Below the pieces are notes generated by a model that worked only from the letters and a program-made list of their open reading frames with translations, made no database searches and was not told the origin of the DNA. From Varanus komodoensis (Eukaryota; Chordata; Lepidosauria; Squamata; Varanidae), in the NCBI RefSeq assembly GCF_004798865.1, contig NW_025336576.1, positions 1,156,413-1,220,412 on the forward strand: a DNA stretch of 64,000 bases, read 5' to 3'. Of the stretch, positions 33,355 to 44,009 are shown in pieces. Each line of letters begins with the position of its first letter. Position 1 is the stretch's first letter. A program made the position numbers and the translations under genes.

Positions 33355-34130
33355 GCCCCCGGCCCGGCCCGTTCCCTGCAGGCCGGTCTTCCGATCCGGC
33401 GGCGCAGTGCGGTCGCGGTGGGGGACCTGCGCTCCCTGCAGGCCACGGGTGATGCTGAAGCGCCGCGAGTATCGTTCACTTCCGAAGCCTCCACCTGATC
33501 GCCTAAGCGGGGATGGGGCTTTTTACGTTGACCTGGCACCCTGATGAATTATAGCATGGCCGTGTAGGGATGGAATGCGAATGCCTGGTGTTATTTCTGG
33601 CAAGGGCTGAAACCTTGAAGTGCTATTCTGTATAAGCCTACTTAGAATTAAACCTCATTCTGATCATTGTGTTTGGTGTCAGGTAGGGGAATAAGGGATT
33701 GTACCCTTGGAGAATAGATGCCAGCTTTGCATAATGTTTATTATTAAAATGTTTGGGCTGTTTTGTTTATTTGTTTCTTCCAAATGGTCCCCAAAGTATC
33801 ATGCAGTCAAAATCAATTGCAGTACAATGGTAGAACATTAAATGCCAAATAACTGACCTATAGAAAACAATAACAGAAAATGAAGTACTAGATCCAGGTG
33901 TTTTTTTTTTAAATAGCTGATGTGAATCTAAACTCAGTGCCCATTTGAAGAAAATGCCCTTCACAATTATGCAGTTTAGGAGGGAGGGAACAAAATGAGT
34001 CAGGGAAAGAGAGCTCCAGTGTTGGGTGCCATTACGAAGAAAGCTCTGTTTCTTTATACCCTGACTTCTATTTTTTAATAAGGAAGGAAGAGTGGCTTCC
34101 TCAAAAGCATTCCTAGGGATCCACATTAAC

Positions 34131-34203
34131 AGCATAATCTTGTGCATTCATGTCAAGGTAAATCTCATTGATTTCCATTACTGAGCAGACACTTCTAGGA
34201 TTG
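34131..34203. repeat. Short palindromic squamate repeat (MITE-like)
   Basis: Reads from GCATAATCTTGTGCATTC to CTTCTAGGATTG, with ends that are near inverted copies of CAATCCTATGCA. A fragment with ACAATCCTATGCAAGTGTA lies at 42029-42047. The family was not identified. Confidence 0.4.
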
Positions 34204-34882
34204 TTTTGTTTAATCTGTAATAGGAAAGACCTACTGCAGACCAGCCATCTACTCCCAGGCAAGCTGACCTTCTGCATAAGAGGAGGATGCGCTTTTTAAA
34301 CAATCAGTGCAAAAATGTTAATCATCTATATTTGTATTCTTGCTCAGAAATAAAATTGCAAACTAAGATATGTGTCAATGCTACAAAAAGCGAGCAGTTA
34401 AATTTTGCAGAGTAAGCTCTGCTTCTCAGTGTACAAGACAACATTGACAGTACGTCCTCTGTGGGTGCCACTTCGGAGATCACAAGAAGTGACCTCTGAG
34501 GAAGAAAATGGGGGAGCACGCGAGGGCGTGTGGTCACCTCAGAGAAGGTGGCTCTGCCCAGTCTCCTGGGAGGCCTCTGGGAGGACCATGTGGGAGGTGG
34601 GGGGAGACAGCCCCCTGCAGTCCTGGTTGCCTTTTGTCTGCATGTGTTGTTCGCAGGGTGGCTGCCTGTGGCGCACAGACCCGTCCACTGTACGTCACTT
34701 CCATGAATGGCACGTCCTGTGCCCTCTGCATAGGGGTCAGTCAGTTGATCAGCTTTCTTGTGGTGTTCCTTTGCATGGAACTGTATTTTGAAAGAGCCCT
34801 TTTGAACCTGTCAGCATCCATGCCAGAGGATCTGGATGTTGGAGGAATGGTCCAACTCCCTGCCCAGAGCAGGACTCAAGTC

Positions 34883-34945
34883 ATCCATCCAGATTTCAGC
34901 CTGGCCCAACTCTGCTTAGCTTCCAAGATTAGGCAGGATCAGGCT
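34883..34945 (-). mobile_element. 5S rRNA-derived SINE head
   Basis: On the minus strand this follows the 5S rRNA segment with AAGCTAAGCAGAGTTGGGCC-type text and GGATGGATGA, the internal-promoter part of 5S rRNA. It is one of two copies in the window; the other is at 3085-3230. It is diverged and has lost the terminal parts of 5S. Confidence 0.65.
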
Positions 34946-37821
34946 CCTCGGGCTATGCAGAAGCTATCTGGTTTGCGCCGTCAGAATTACACAGATCCAG
35001 TTAGGTTTGTACAAAGTACTGGAGGTTTTTGTCTCGTTACACAGCATCACGGAAACGCTGCATTTAAGTATTATTACATTTTCCCCTTTATTTATTTAAT
35101 TTCTGTGCTACCCTGCAGCTACAGCTCTCTGGGCGATTCTGTCTTGTATTATTTGGGATGCAGCACAGCCATTAGAATCAAAAATTGTTGTGCACCGGGA
35201 CTGTTGCAGCATCCCTTCTAGGTAGGGAATGGACCAGCTGGCCGCTCTCAGTGGTGACTGTGACTGAAACGGAAACCGAGCCATCCCGTCTTGCAGCTTG
35301 CAAAGTTAGGAAGAATGGACTCCCCTCCAGGTCCTTTCTGTCTCCCCATCAGCAGCAGCAGGGGCCGCAGAGCACTTCGGGCCCCAACAGTCCAAACCCC
35401 GCAAGAGTCCTGAGCCTTAACCAGGAATAAATGTCAGGTGACGTTCCCAGGCACCCTTCCCTTATTATTATGACCTCGCTAAAATGTCACAGCAAGATTC
35501 CAGGTCAAAAATGGCTCTGCTGTGACATCACTGGGCTCGCGCTCCACGTTCTTGCCAGAATCCAGAGCAAGATTCAGGGCTTCCGCAGAGTGCGTGATTT
35601 CCCACCCGCCCTCCATTCTGGGGCGACCCCAAGTGGACCAGTGCTGCATTATGCAGCATTCGGTACAACCCTGACCTGCCATCAGCACCAGTGGATGATG
35701 CTCCACAGGACCCTGCTGTGCAGCGCCCCTCTGCGTTTACAAGCCCTCCTCTCCCCATGGCCTGGGGACACCACCTGCCCAGTCCCCTGTGTGGAAAGCT
35801 GCTTTTTCCTGATTTAGTGGTGGGTGGAAGGCGGATCTCCATCGTTTCTAGCATAGCAGAAACACAGCTTTGTGTCATGTCGCTTCGTCCCTCACCCCCT
35901 TTGCACGCACTTGGATTGCTGGTTAATGCTAAAGGCTTGCCTTGCATCCCTTCTGCCCAATCCAGCCTTCCTGGCAGCTTGGGAAAAACGACTGTGGGAA
36001 GTGGCCAGCAGAGGAGGGGATTTTGAACTGAACGCAGAGGCTAATGGGGACTGCCTGCCTTTCTGGGCACCATGCTTCTGAGGATGCAGCTCCCACTCCT
36101 TATTTAAAAGAACTCTTCAGCACACAGATACAGCAAATCAAGGGCATAAGCATAGGATGCAGTGGGGCGGGGGGAGTCTGGAAAGTCACTTGGCGTCTTG
36201 GTGGATCACAAGCCAGTGGTGGCGGCAGAGAATGCAAGAGAGCTTTGGGCTGCGTGCACAGAAGTCTGGGCGCCAGGGGAGGAGTGGGATCCCGAGCCTG
36301 CTTTGGGGTTCCCTGTTTTAGGGAGGACATCAGCAAGTGGGGGGCATCCAGAGGAGTGAGACCAGGATGGTGCAGGGTCTAGACAACAGGTCCAGTGAGG
36401 AGTAGTTGACATGGCCAAAAAGATGGAAGGGTCGGATGTGGAGCAGACCTCTGGGAGCAGGACAGAACCAACAGGAAGCAGGTTTAAATAAACGTGGGGG
36501 ATTTTCACAGGGAGGGCTGTTCAGCAATGGGACGGTTGTCTTGGGGGGCACAAAGCCTGCTTTGGGTGAGTGTGATTCGAAGGAGGACAGAGACGGCTGC
36601 CGTTCCCCATGGAAGGAGAGGTCAGATGAGACGCCTGTTATCTTTTCTGTGGTTGCTGGAAACAGCCCCAGGGAGGCATCAGGGCTGTAGTGCAGCAGAG
36701 TGGATTAACCTGTTCCTGCCTGTGGCAGCTCCCCTGCAAACCCCCATCCCACCCTGAACCACTGTTAGCTGCAGGTGGGGAAACAGGCAGGCCTCTGGGC
36801 CCATCTGCCTTGCCCCATGTGGCTAATGGGCAGTGGGTGGGTCAGCCCTGCCCCTGCCTCACTGCAGTCCTGCCTGAGGTCGCTCCATTCCCGCCCTGCT
36901 CCTGCCTGGGAACGAGAAGGCCCTGGAGTCACATTTGCGCGCCTCTCTCCTTTGGTGTGGCAGTTCAGTCTCGTTGACAGAATTGGCGTCCGAATCCGTG
37001 GCGTTGCATTTGTGTCCTCTGCCTGTCGTGGCCTTTCCCTTCCTCCGTTGCTGGAGCTTAGCCAGGGCAGGAATGTTCCTTGTGCGGTTTCAACAGTTGG
37101 TACCAGAGAAGGTCCCAGGAGTCTGTGTGGTGCAAATTAAAATCTCACACACCCAGAAATGTGAAGAAAACCTGGAAAGGCAGCTGCAAGAAGAGGGCTA
37201 TTCCCATTGTGTTTAGAAAATGTATTTAGAGAAAATGCTTTCATTTGCCCCTTTGAGGGGATTAAAAACCTGCTTGGAAAGCTACGGGTTGCAGTTACCT
37301 TGAGCAGAAAATCCAAACATTTTCTCTCTGAACATGTTGGCGCTTTCTCATCCATGCAGCTGTTCTTTTGCGTGTGTTATTTTCTCTGTGGGTCTGCAGC
37401 TGTTTCGTCCCCTTATTTGTGTGTTCGTGAGGCACTGCTTCAGCCTGCCTCTTCTGAGCAGGGGAAAGACAGGCCTGGCCAGGCGGGCCTGCTGGGTCAG
37501 GGCCCAGGGAGCAGAGCAGCATAAATGCTCGTATGCAGCTCACAAGCACCACTCTCCCCGTGTCGCTGTGCACGAGAATGGTCCAGGGCATCGGGCCCCT
37601 CTTTGCCGGGCTGGGCATTTCTTTGGCGGGGCCACTGCAAGCACCAGCACTGGCCCCATGCATCTCTTATGGCCTTTCCAGTGCTTCTTCCAAAACAGGA
37701 GTAGGGAATAGTAGCTGCTACTGAGCATGTTTTGAAAACACTCCAAGGACTTGGACCCGTGTTCTTCAGGGGACCGGGATTTCACTTTTCATGGCTTTCT
37801 TTCCTCCAGGCTCCGTGAAGG

Positions 37822-40800
37822 ATGGAATCAAACTCTGTACGGAGTAAAGTGCCCGCTTTCTTATCAGACCTTGGGAAGGCCACCCTACGGGGCATCAGGA
37901 AGTGCCCCCGATGTGGCACCTACAACGGGACCCGTGGGCTGAGCTGCAAGAACAAGACCTGTGGGACAGTCTTCCGCTATGGCACGCGGAAGCAGGCCGG
38001 GGTGGATGCGGTCAGAGTCATCACCGGCTCCGAGCTGCAAGTCTACTCCGTGCGGCAGAGGGAGCGGGGGCCAGATTGCCGGTGCTTTGTGGAGCTGGGC
38101 ATCTCAGAGACCACCCTCCAGGCCGTGGATGGGGCCATCGTCACGCAGCTCAGCTCCGGCCGCTGCCACGTCCCCTCGTGCTTGGAAGCAGCCGCCCAGG
38201 GGCTCGTGGAGAACCAGTGCCAGCACATCAAACTGGCGGCGAACTGCCAGGCGGAGGCCACGCCGCTGACCCTGAAAAGCTCCGTCCTGAGCGCCCTGCA
38301 GGCACCGCCCGAGGCGAAGCAGGCCGTCTGGCGGCTGGCCGCCGAGCCCGGGGGCCCCCTGGTCCAGCGGGTCTCCAAGAGCACAATGGTGGTGAAGTGC
38401 GCCGCCAGCCCGAAGCACGGCTTGGGCTACCTGCACACCTCCTTCGCGCGCAGGGCTGGCCCCCGGGGCGCGGTGCAGCACCGCTCTCTCTGCTCCTGCC
38501 AGCCCTCCACGCCCAGCCAGGCGAGCGCCACCCCGGAAGCGGCAGGCCAGCGATGCCTCCACTTCCTCGCCTGCCTCTGCGCCTTTGCCAGCGATGACGC
38601 GCTGGCGCAGGAATTTGCCGGCTTCCTCAGCTGTGATTCCAGCGGTGCGTAAGGGCGGGGGGCGGCGGCACAGCCTCGTGTGCGAAGGGCGAGCCTCCTC
38701 TTAGGGCCGTGTGGGGAGAAGCAGGGGTGGCCACTGGCCCGGCTCCCAGGGCTTCCCAAGTCCACCACACTGGCTCTTGTGAAGACCTGGAATGAGGTGT
38801 TCTTGTCGGGAGGGGACACGGAGCAGTTTTGTGGAAGACTGCCTCCATGCGTTCCGTTTAAGCAGAGGGGCACGAAAAGCACGCGCCTCAGACCACGGGA
38901 GTTCTGCAAAGAGGCCTGGCGTGTCTCTGCAGGGCCAGGCTGCCGGAGCCCCCGCAGTCCCCCTGGGGAGGCTCGAAAGGAAGGGATCAAGGAGGACGCG
39001 TCGCACTGACTTTTCGTGGTGAGAAGTGTAGGTTGTTGCAGACAGTGGGCTCAGCCTCTCCCCTTCCACAATCCCAGGTCTGCAGCCAATGATAGGAGCC
39101 GAGCTCGTTTGCTATCCCGGAACTGTTCTGTACTCGGGAGATGCCGTTGCCTCCAAGGCGAAGAGGAGGAGAAAGGATGAGGGCTTAGGTGAGAGCCTGC
39201 TCCTCGGGCGTGTTCTTGTGTGCATCTGTGTGCCACGATCCACGTCCACGCAGGTGGCGCGCTCATTGGCGTTCACGACGCAGACGAGCCAAGCGGGGCC
39301 GGCTGCAGGACGGGCGTTTCCTGACAGGCCTCGGAAGTGCCAGCGAGCTCTCCCCGTGGGGGGCATGGGTGGGAGATTCGGAGCAAAAAAAGGGATGGGC
39401 GTCTTCGCACAGTACCAAGTGGGAACTATGGAGTTCGCTGCTGCAGATGTCGTGTGCTTTGCAGGGGATTCCCAGCCCCCTTTGGAGGAAGTTCCCTGAG
39501 AAAGACCCAGACAGGCAGTCTGAAAGACCAGGAAGGGAGGGGCAGGATAACCTGGCCCCGAGCTGCTCGGGGCTTTGCATGTTAAAACAAACACTCTGAA
39601 TTGGGCCCAGACTTCGCCTGCGGCTGGTGCAGCTGGTGGGGAGGGGGCTGGCACAACACGGCTCTGGCGGACTGGTCCCCTTAAAAGCCGCGCTGCTTCG
39701 TTCTGGACCAGCTGGAGCTTCCGGGCAATTTTCAGGAGCAGCCCCACACAGGGCAGGTTGCAGTTGTCCACCTGAGAGGTGATCCTTCTCCGAACAGATA
39801 TGGTTTAAGAGTTTGCCATTTTGCACCACTGTACTTAGCTGCAGCATTCTGACGTGGATAAAACTTAAGCATCTAAAGCTGTTTAAACATTGAATTTAAG
39901 GTTCGCAAGCAAATAGCCCCCTCTTGTCTCAGGATCTGGCAAACAGCAACCTGCGCAAAGGTGGACTGAAAAAGTCAGCTGTGTCGCTGAAAAGGCAAGG
40001 TGAGTGCCGTTGCAGCCTGTTCAACGAGGCGGTGGATGTTTCGCAGGCGCGCACGCTCGGAAGCAGCTGTGTGGGGGCACAGCAGAGGCAGGTGGAGGCG
40101 TTCCCACCCACGCTCCCCCTCGGCGGGCAGTTTCTTTCCTTGCAGGATTGAGCGCGGTGCGGCCAAGCGCCCTTGGGCCAGGCTTGGGCCATTTCTGACC
40201 CGCCGACCAATTCAGGGACCAAGCACTTGGTGCCCAGCACAGCCTTGTCCCAGCTTAGCAGTGGGGCTGGCACGCGCGGCTGGTGAAGTGTGCCGGCCGT
40301 GCGGGTCACGGAGCGTGCAGGTCTGCGCTACGCGTTGGCTGGAGGGGAGGTCGGGACCTGTCGCGCAGCGCCGTGTGGATCGGGGTGCAGTCCGAGGCGC
40401 TCATCTGCCTCAAGCGGGCCCCGACAAGCCTGACCTTGCTCACCCAGAAGTGAGCCCAGCTGATTTCAGGGGACTAGCCAGAAGCATCTCCGGTCACATT
40501 GCGGGTGTGACTGCTTTAGTCCTCCTTTGTTCTCCCGGCAGCCCCAGCAGCGTTGATGTTAGGCTGGCTGGGTTCATGCTGGGGACAAAGACGGATGCAC
40601 CGCCCAACGAGCCTCTTGGTGCGCTGAGGTGTGGAACCAGTTGCGGGAAGGATTGGCAGAGCTGGTCCGCAGAACCTCGCTTCCACACCTGCATGGGGCG
40701 GCTGGCCCCCCGCATTTTGTGATGCTGCTGCGTGCGCGCCGGCACGCAACCGGCTGGGGCTGTGCAGGGGAGGCTGGAGGCGGGGCAGGAAGGGGCTGGG

Positions 40801-43580
40801 CTGGCCTTGAAAGATGGGGGCACCGTGGGCAGGGAACAGGGCTGGGTGTTTTGCAGGGGGCTTCACTTCCCCTGTTGCACATAAGAGCTGCCATCTGCAC
40901 TTAAGGACACCTGAAGTGTTGAATCTGGGGACAACACTGCAGTGGGAACAAAACCTTTCATCTTTGAAGTCTTACTCGTTTGAGACAAGGTTACTCGAAG
41001 GAACATCTTTGCTCAAACAGGGTCTGCGTCAAAGGCCTCCCTCATATTCCTGCCTATAAGCTGAATTGGTGGGTGGGCATAAGCAGGAAGGCCTTTTTGG
41101 TTGTGGCCCCACATTTATGGAATTCTTATCCAGGCCCTTGGATACAGCGTTCTGAACCAGCATTCAAAGTCCATCTCTTTCACCTTGTTTTCCCCAGTAG
41201 TTTTATGTTGCGGCTAGTTTTGAAATAGTTTTGTATTTTTTAGTTGAGCTACATAGTAGGTTTTATCGGCTGTTGATCTATTGTTGCTTTAGTTGTTCAA
41301 TAATTAGATTCTGTTTACTATATTCTGTGCACATAAGCCACTCTGTGAAGGAAAGGGGGTCTCAAAATACGTCAGTAAATAATAAGTCAATCAAAACTTG
41401 CCATCCACCTTGACCCTGGGTGGTCTCTGTGTGACTGAGGAGGATTTTATAACAGAGTGCAACACGCCCGTACTCCAAAATGCAGTATATCCCCCAGGAA
41501 AAGTGTTGCATACCTGCATGTCCACACACCCAATATAACAACAGACACTTTGCTAATCTGCAGTAAAAAAAAAAAACAAAAGCAATAATTGCAGCAAGTG
41601 TTCCATCTCCTGTGCCAGGACGTGCTCCGGCTTTTCTGGCGCGCAGGCGATAAAGCAGGGAGGATGTTTCTGACCAGCTTGGACTGCTGGCATTTTTAAA
41701 CAGAGGCCTTCCCTTTTTTTTAGCTTGCAGCCAGCTGCTTGATGAGTCGCAGGTGACCTTGTCCTTCCAAGAGTGGCTGGCCAGCGTCACAGAACGCATC
41801 CATCAAGCCATGCATTACCAGTTTGATGGTGAGTCCGCCCCACACGCGAGGGCCGTGTTAGACGCTGCTTGTCAGAGCAATCAACAGCCTTCTCTCTCTC
41901 GGGCGGGCTGATAGTTGGTGGTCTCTGTGGGTTGTTGCAGAGGTCTCATCTCAGGTTTGGTTGAGTTGCGACTTTGGAATGGTGAACCTCCCTGAGCGTG
42001 GGCATTGGGCTTAGCCTTTCCAGGGGCACAATCCTATGCAAGTGTAGACATAAGAAGCAAGCCCAGCGCTCCCCGGCCAGCCACGCCTTGCCAGGCTTTT
42101 TCCATCCGGACTTGCATTAAGCCGCCCTGAGGCTTCGGCAAACGGGGCGGCATAAAAATGTCTTAATAAATAAATAAATAAAATTATGCTGTAAACATGT
42201 TATGCTTTCCTCCTCTAAGGCACACTCGGTTTGTGTGTTTTTGCTCAGGCAAACCAGAGCCGCTGGTGTTCCACATACCCCAGTCCTTCTTCGAGGCTTT
42301 CCAGCAGAGGATTTCCATAGGGAGCATCAAGAAGCGGCTCCCAAATTCAACCACAGGTATTCTGGCCGTCAGAGCACCTTTTCTACCGGAAGGGGGCTGT
42401 GATGGAGTGCTGATGGAAGAGCCCAGACTGAGTTGGCTTTCCCACAAAAGGAAAGCCAAAGAAAGGTTACTCGGAAGGAGAAAGCCGGTTCCTGCAGGCG
42501 GGCCCAGCTCAGGGTCCGCTGGACCTGTGAGGCCGAAGGGAACTTCTAGAGATGGGGCTCGTCTTGCAGCTTCTGGGAACAGATGCCAGCCTGATGCCCA
42601 GACAACGCCCAGACTCCCTGAGGTCATGCTTGGCGTCACCCCAGAGGAGGAGGCAGGCCTGGGGGCACTGCCCATCCTGACGAGTGTGTGTGTGTTTCCA
42701 GCTTTTGTCCGGAAAGACGCCTTGCCCCTGGGCACCTTCTCTAAATACACCTGGCACATCACAAACATCCTGCAGGTCAAGCAGATCTTCGACACGGTTG
42801 AGGTAAGGCCACACGCACCTCTGCCGGAGACTCCTCCAGGTGCAAACAGGTTGGGGAGCCTTCCCTAGGGTAGGGGGTGGGGCCCCACCGAGCGCCTCCA
42901 GGCTTGGCTGAGAACGAGCGGGCCTGCTCCCTGCTTCTTTTGGAGAAGATTGGCTTCCACGTTCTGGAATTCTCTTGCCGTCGGCTCTTGAATCCGGTTG
43001 CTTTAGGGGATGCTTGAGCACCGAGTGCAGAGCAGCTCCTCCAGAAGGACCCTGCTCCGTCTTCCATTCCTCTTCCCAGATGCCCCTGGAGATAACGCGC
43101 AGCTTCATCCAGAACCGTGATGGCACCTATGAGCCCTTTAAGTGCCCCAAGGTGGAGGTGGAGAGCATCCCAGAGACGTTCGGGCGACTGGAGAAGCAGC
43201 CCGTCCTTCGTCCCTTGGAGCTGAAAACCTTCCTGAAAGTGGGTGAGTTTCTGGCGCAGCCGGCAGAGCGCTCCCTTTCCCACGGCGTGTATCCGGGGGG
43301 GTCCGTTCCCTGGCGCGAAGAGGGAGGAGGCGGCGAAGCGCTGTTCCCCTCCCTGTGGCTTCCTCCCACAGGCCACACGTCCCCCGACCAGAAGGAGCCG
43401 ACCCCATTCATCATCGAATGGATCCCCGACATCCTGCCCCAGTCCAGGATCGGAGAGCTGCGGATCAAGTTCGAGTACGGCCACTACCGGAACGGCCACA
43501 GCGCCGAGCGCCACGGGCCGCGCCCCCCCTTGGAGCAGGCGCTGGAGCTCCTGCCGCTCACTACCATCACTTTCCCCTGA
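37822..43580 (+). CDS. C2orf42: C2orf42 homologue, putative zinc-binding nuclear protein
   Basis: Conserved vertebrate protein of unknown role. Eight coding exons join in phase: 37822-38644, 39078-39188, 39910-39999, 41724-41828, 42249-42356, 42702-42802, 43080-43242 and 43372-43580, giving 569 residues (human about 574). Residues 28-47 have the cysteine pattern CPRCGT...CKNKTCG (C28, C31, C42, C47), a likely zinc ribbon. A basic stretch KAKRRRKDE near 301-309 looks like a nuclear signal. Near-invariant blocks include [46 protein letters not shown], and the end LTTITFP. The first exon begins 12 nt before the ATG, after acceptor CCTCCAG at 37809, so the leader is spliced. Exon 3 uses a weak acceptor at 39909; the stronger CAG at 39930-39932 would change frame, while the upstream choice gives NSPLLSQD, close to human NSSLLPQD. 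Gene order beside TIA1 supports the identity. Confidence 0.96.
39500..39790 (+). mobile_element. LINE-derived squamate repeat, C2orf42 intron
   Basis: Contains AACACTCTGAATTGGGCCC and, near the end, TCTGGACCAGCTGGAGCTTC then GCAGGTTGCAGTTGTCCA. It shares its core with 22980-23100. It sits between coding exons 2 and 3. Confidence 0.6.
40935..41400 (+). mobile_element. LINE 3' fragment, C2orf42 intron
   Basis: Reads AGGCCTTTTTGGTTGTGGCC, then CATTTATGGAATTCTTATCC, then a T-rich stretch ending in GCCACTCTGTGAAGGA and an AATAA tail, the layout of a squamate LINE 3' end. Family not fixed. Confidence 0.5.
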
Positions 43581-43726
43581 GCCACTGCCGAGGCGGCTCC
43601 TGGCACAGCCGCCCCGCGGCCGACGGCTCCACCGCCCTCGGGCGCTGCCGGGCCGGGAGCGCGTGGTGGGTGCCCTGCCCCTTCGGCGGAGGCAGCTGCT
43701 GCAGTGCCGGTAGCAGCTCACACGGC

Positions 43727-43778
43727 TCCCTTCCCTTCCCTTCCCTTCCCTTCCCTTCCCTTCCCTTCCCTTCCCTTC
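43727..43778 (+). repeat. C2orf42: (CCCTT)n microsatellite in C2orf42 3' UTR
   Basis: About ten uninterrupted copies of a CCCTT unit, 150 bases after the stop codon. The pyrimidine strand is the sense strand of the mRNA. Confidence 0.95.
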
Positions 43779-43980
43779 CGGCGGCACTTCTGCTGCTCCC
43801 TCCATTTCTGCCCTGAGCCGCGTCTGCCTCAGTCCTTGACGGCCGTCCTCTTGCCGCCCCCTTTTGCCAAATTGGCAGCTCACCCACAGCACGCAAGCGG
43901 GAGGGGTGGAGGGCCCACGTGTTCGGATGTCTTAGGTAATTGGTACCTATGTATTTGCGTATTTTGCAATATATTTTTAA

Positions 43981-43986
43981 AATAAA
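43981..43986 (+). promoter_or_regulatory. C2orf42: C2orf42 poly(A) signal
   Basis: AATAAA 400 bases after the stop, followed within 35 bases by a C/T-rich stretch. It gives a 3' UTR of about 0.42 kb. Confidence 0.7.
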
Positions 43987-44009
43987 TTAAACGGGATGAA
44001 CCCACTCTC

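Larger units (their letters stand above)
32000..33500 (+). promoter_or_regulatory. C2orf42: C2orf42 CpG island promoter region
   Basis: A long CpG island, broken by an assembly gap. It holds a perfect NRF1 site GCGCATGCGC at 32222-32231 and a ZNF143-like site ACTCCGTTTCCCGGCGTGC at 32252-32270. Two possible first-exon donors follow: GTAAAG at 32428 and GTGAGT at 32889. It lies 4.9 kb upstream of the first coding exon of C2orf42, so the leader is split by an intron. Confidence 0.7.

Noticed and set aside
32616-33539. Open frames running through the gap at 33255 on both strands
   Set aside because: They are kept open by N bases and high GC; no homology.
34508-35221. Plus-strand open frame of 237 codons
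   Set aside because: It includes the 5S-derived SINE and a repeat tail, has no splice support and lies inside the C2orf42 leader intron.
39933-39999. C2orf42 exon 3 starting at the stronger acceptor
   Set aside because: It breaks the phase with exon 2, whereas 39910 keeps frame and restores the conserved NSxLLxQD segment.
42777-43892. Long minus-strand open frame (371 codons) opposite the C2orf42 3' exons
   Set aside because: It is antisense to verified C2orf42 exons and to the CCCTT repeat (giving a Glu/Gly-type repeat KGREGKGREG) and resembles no family; a GC-driven shadow.
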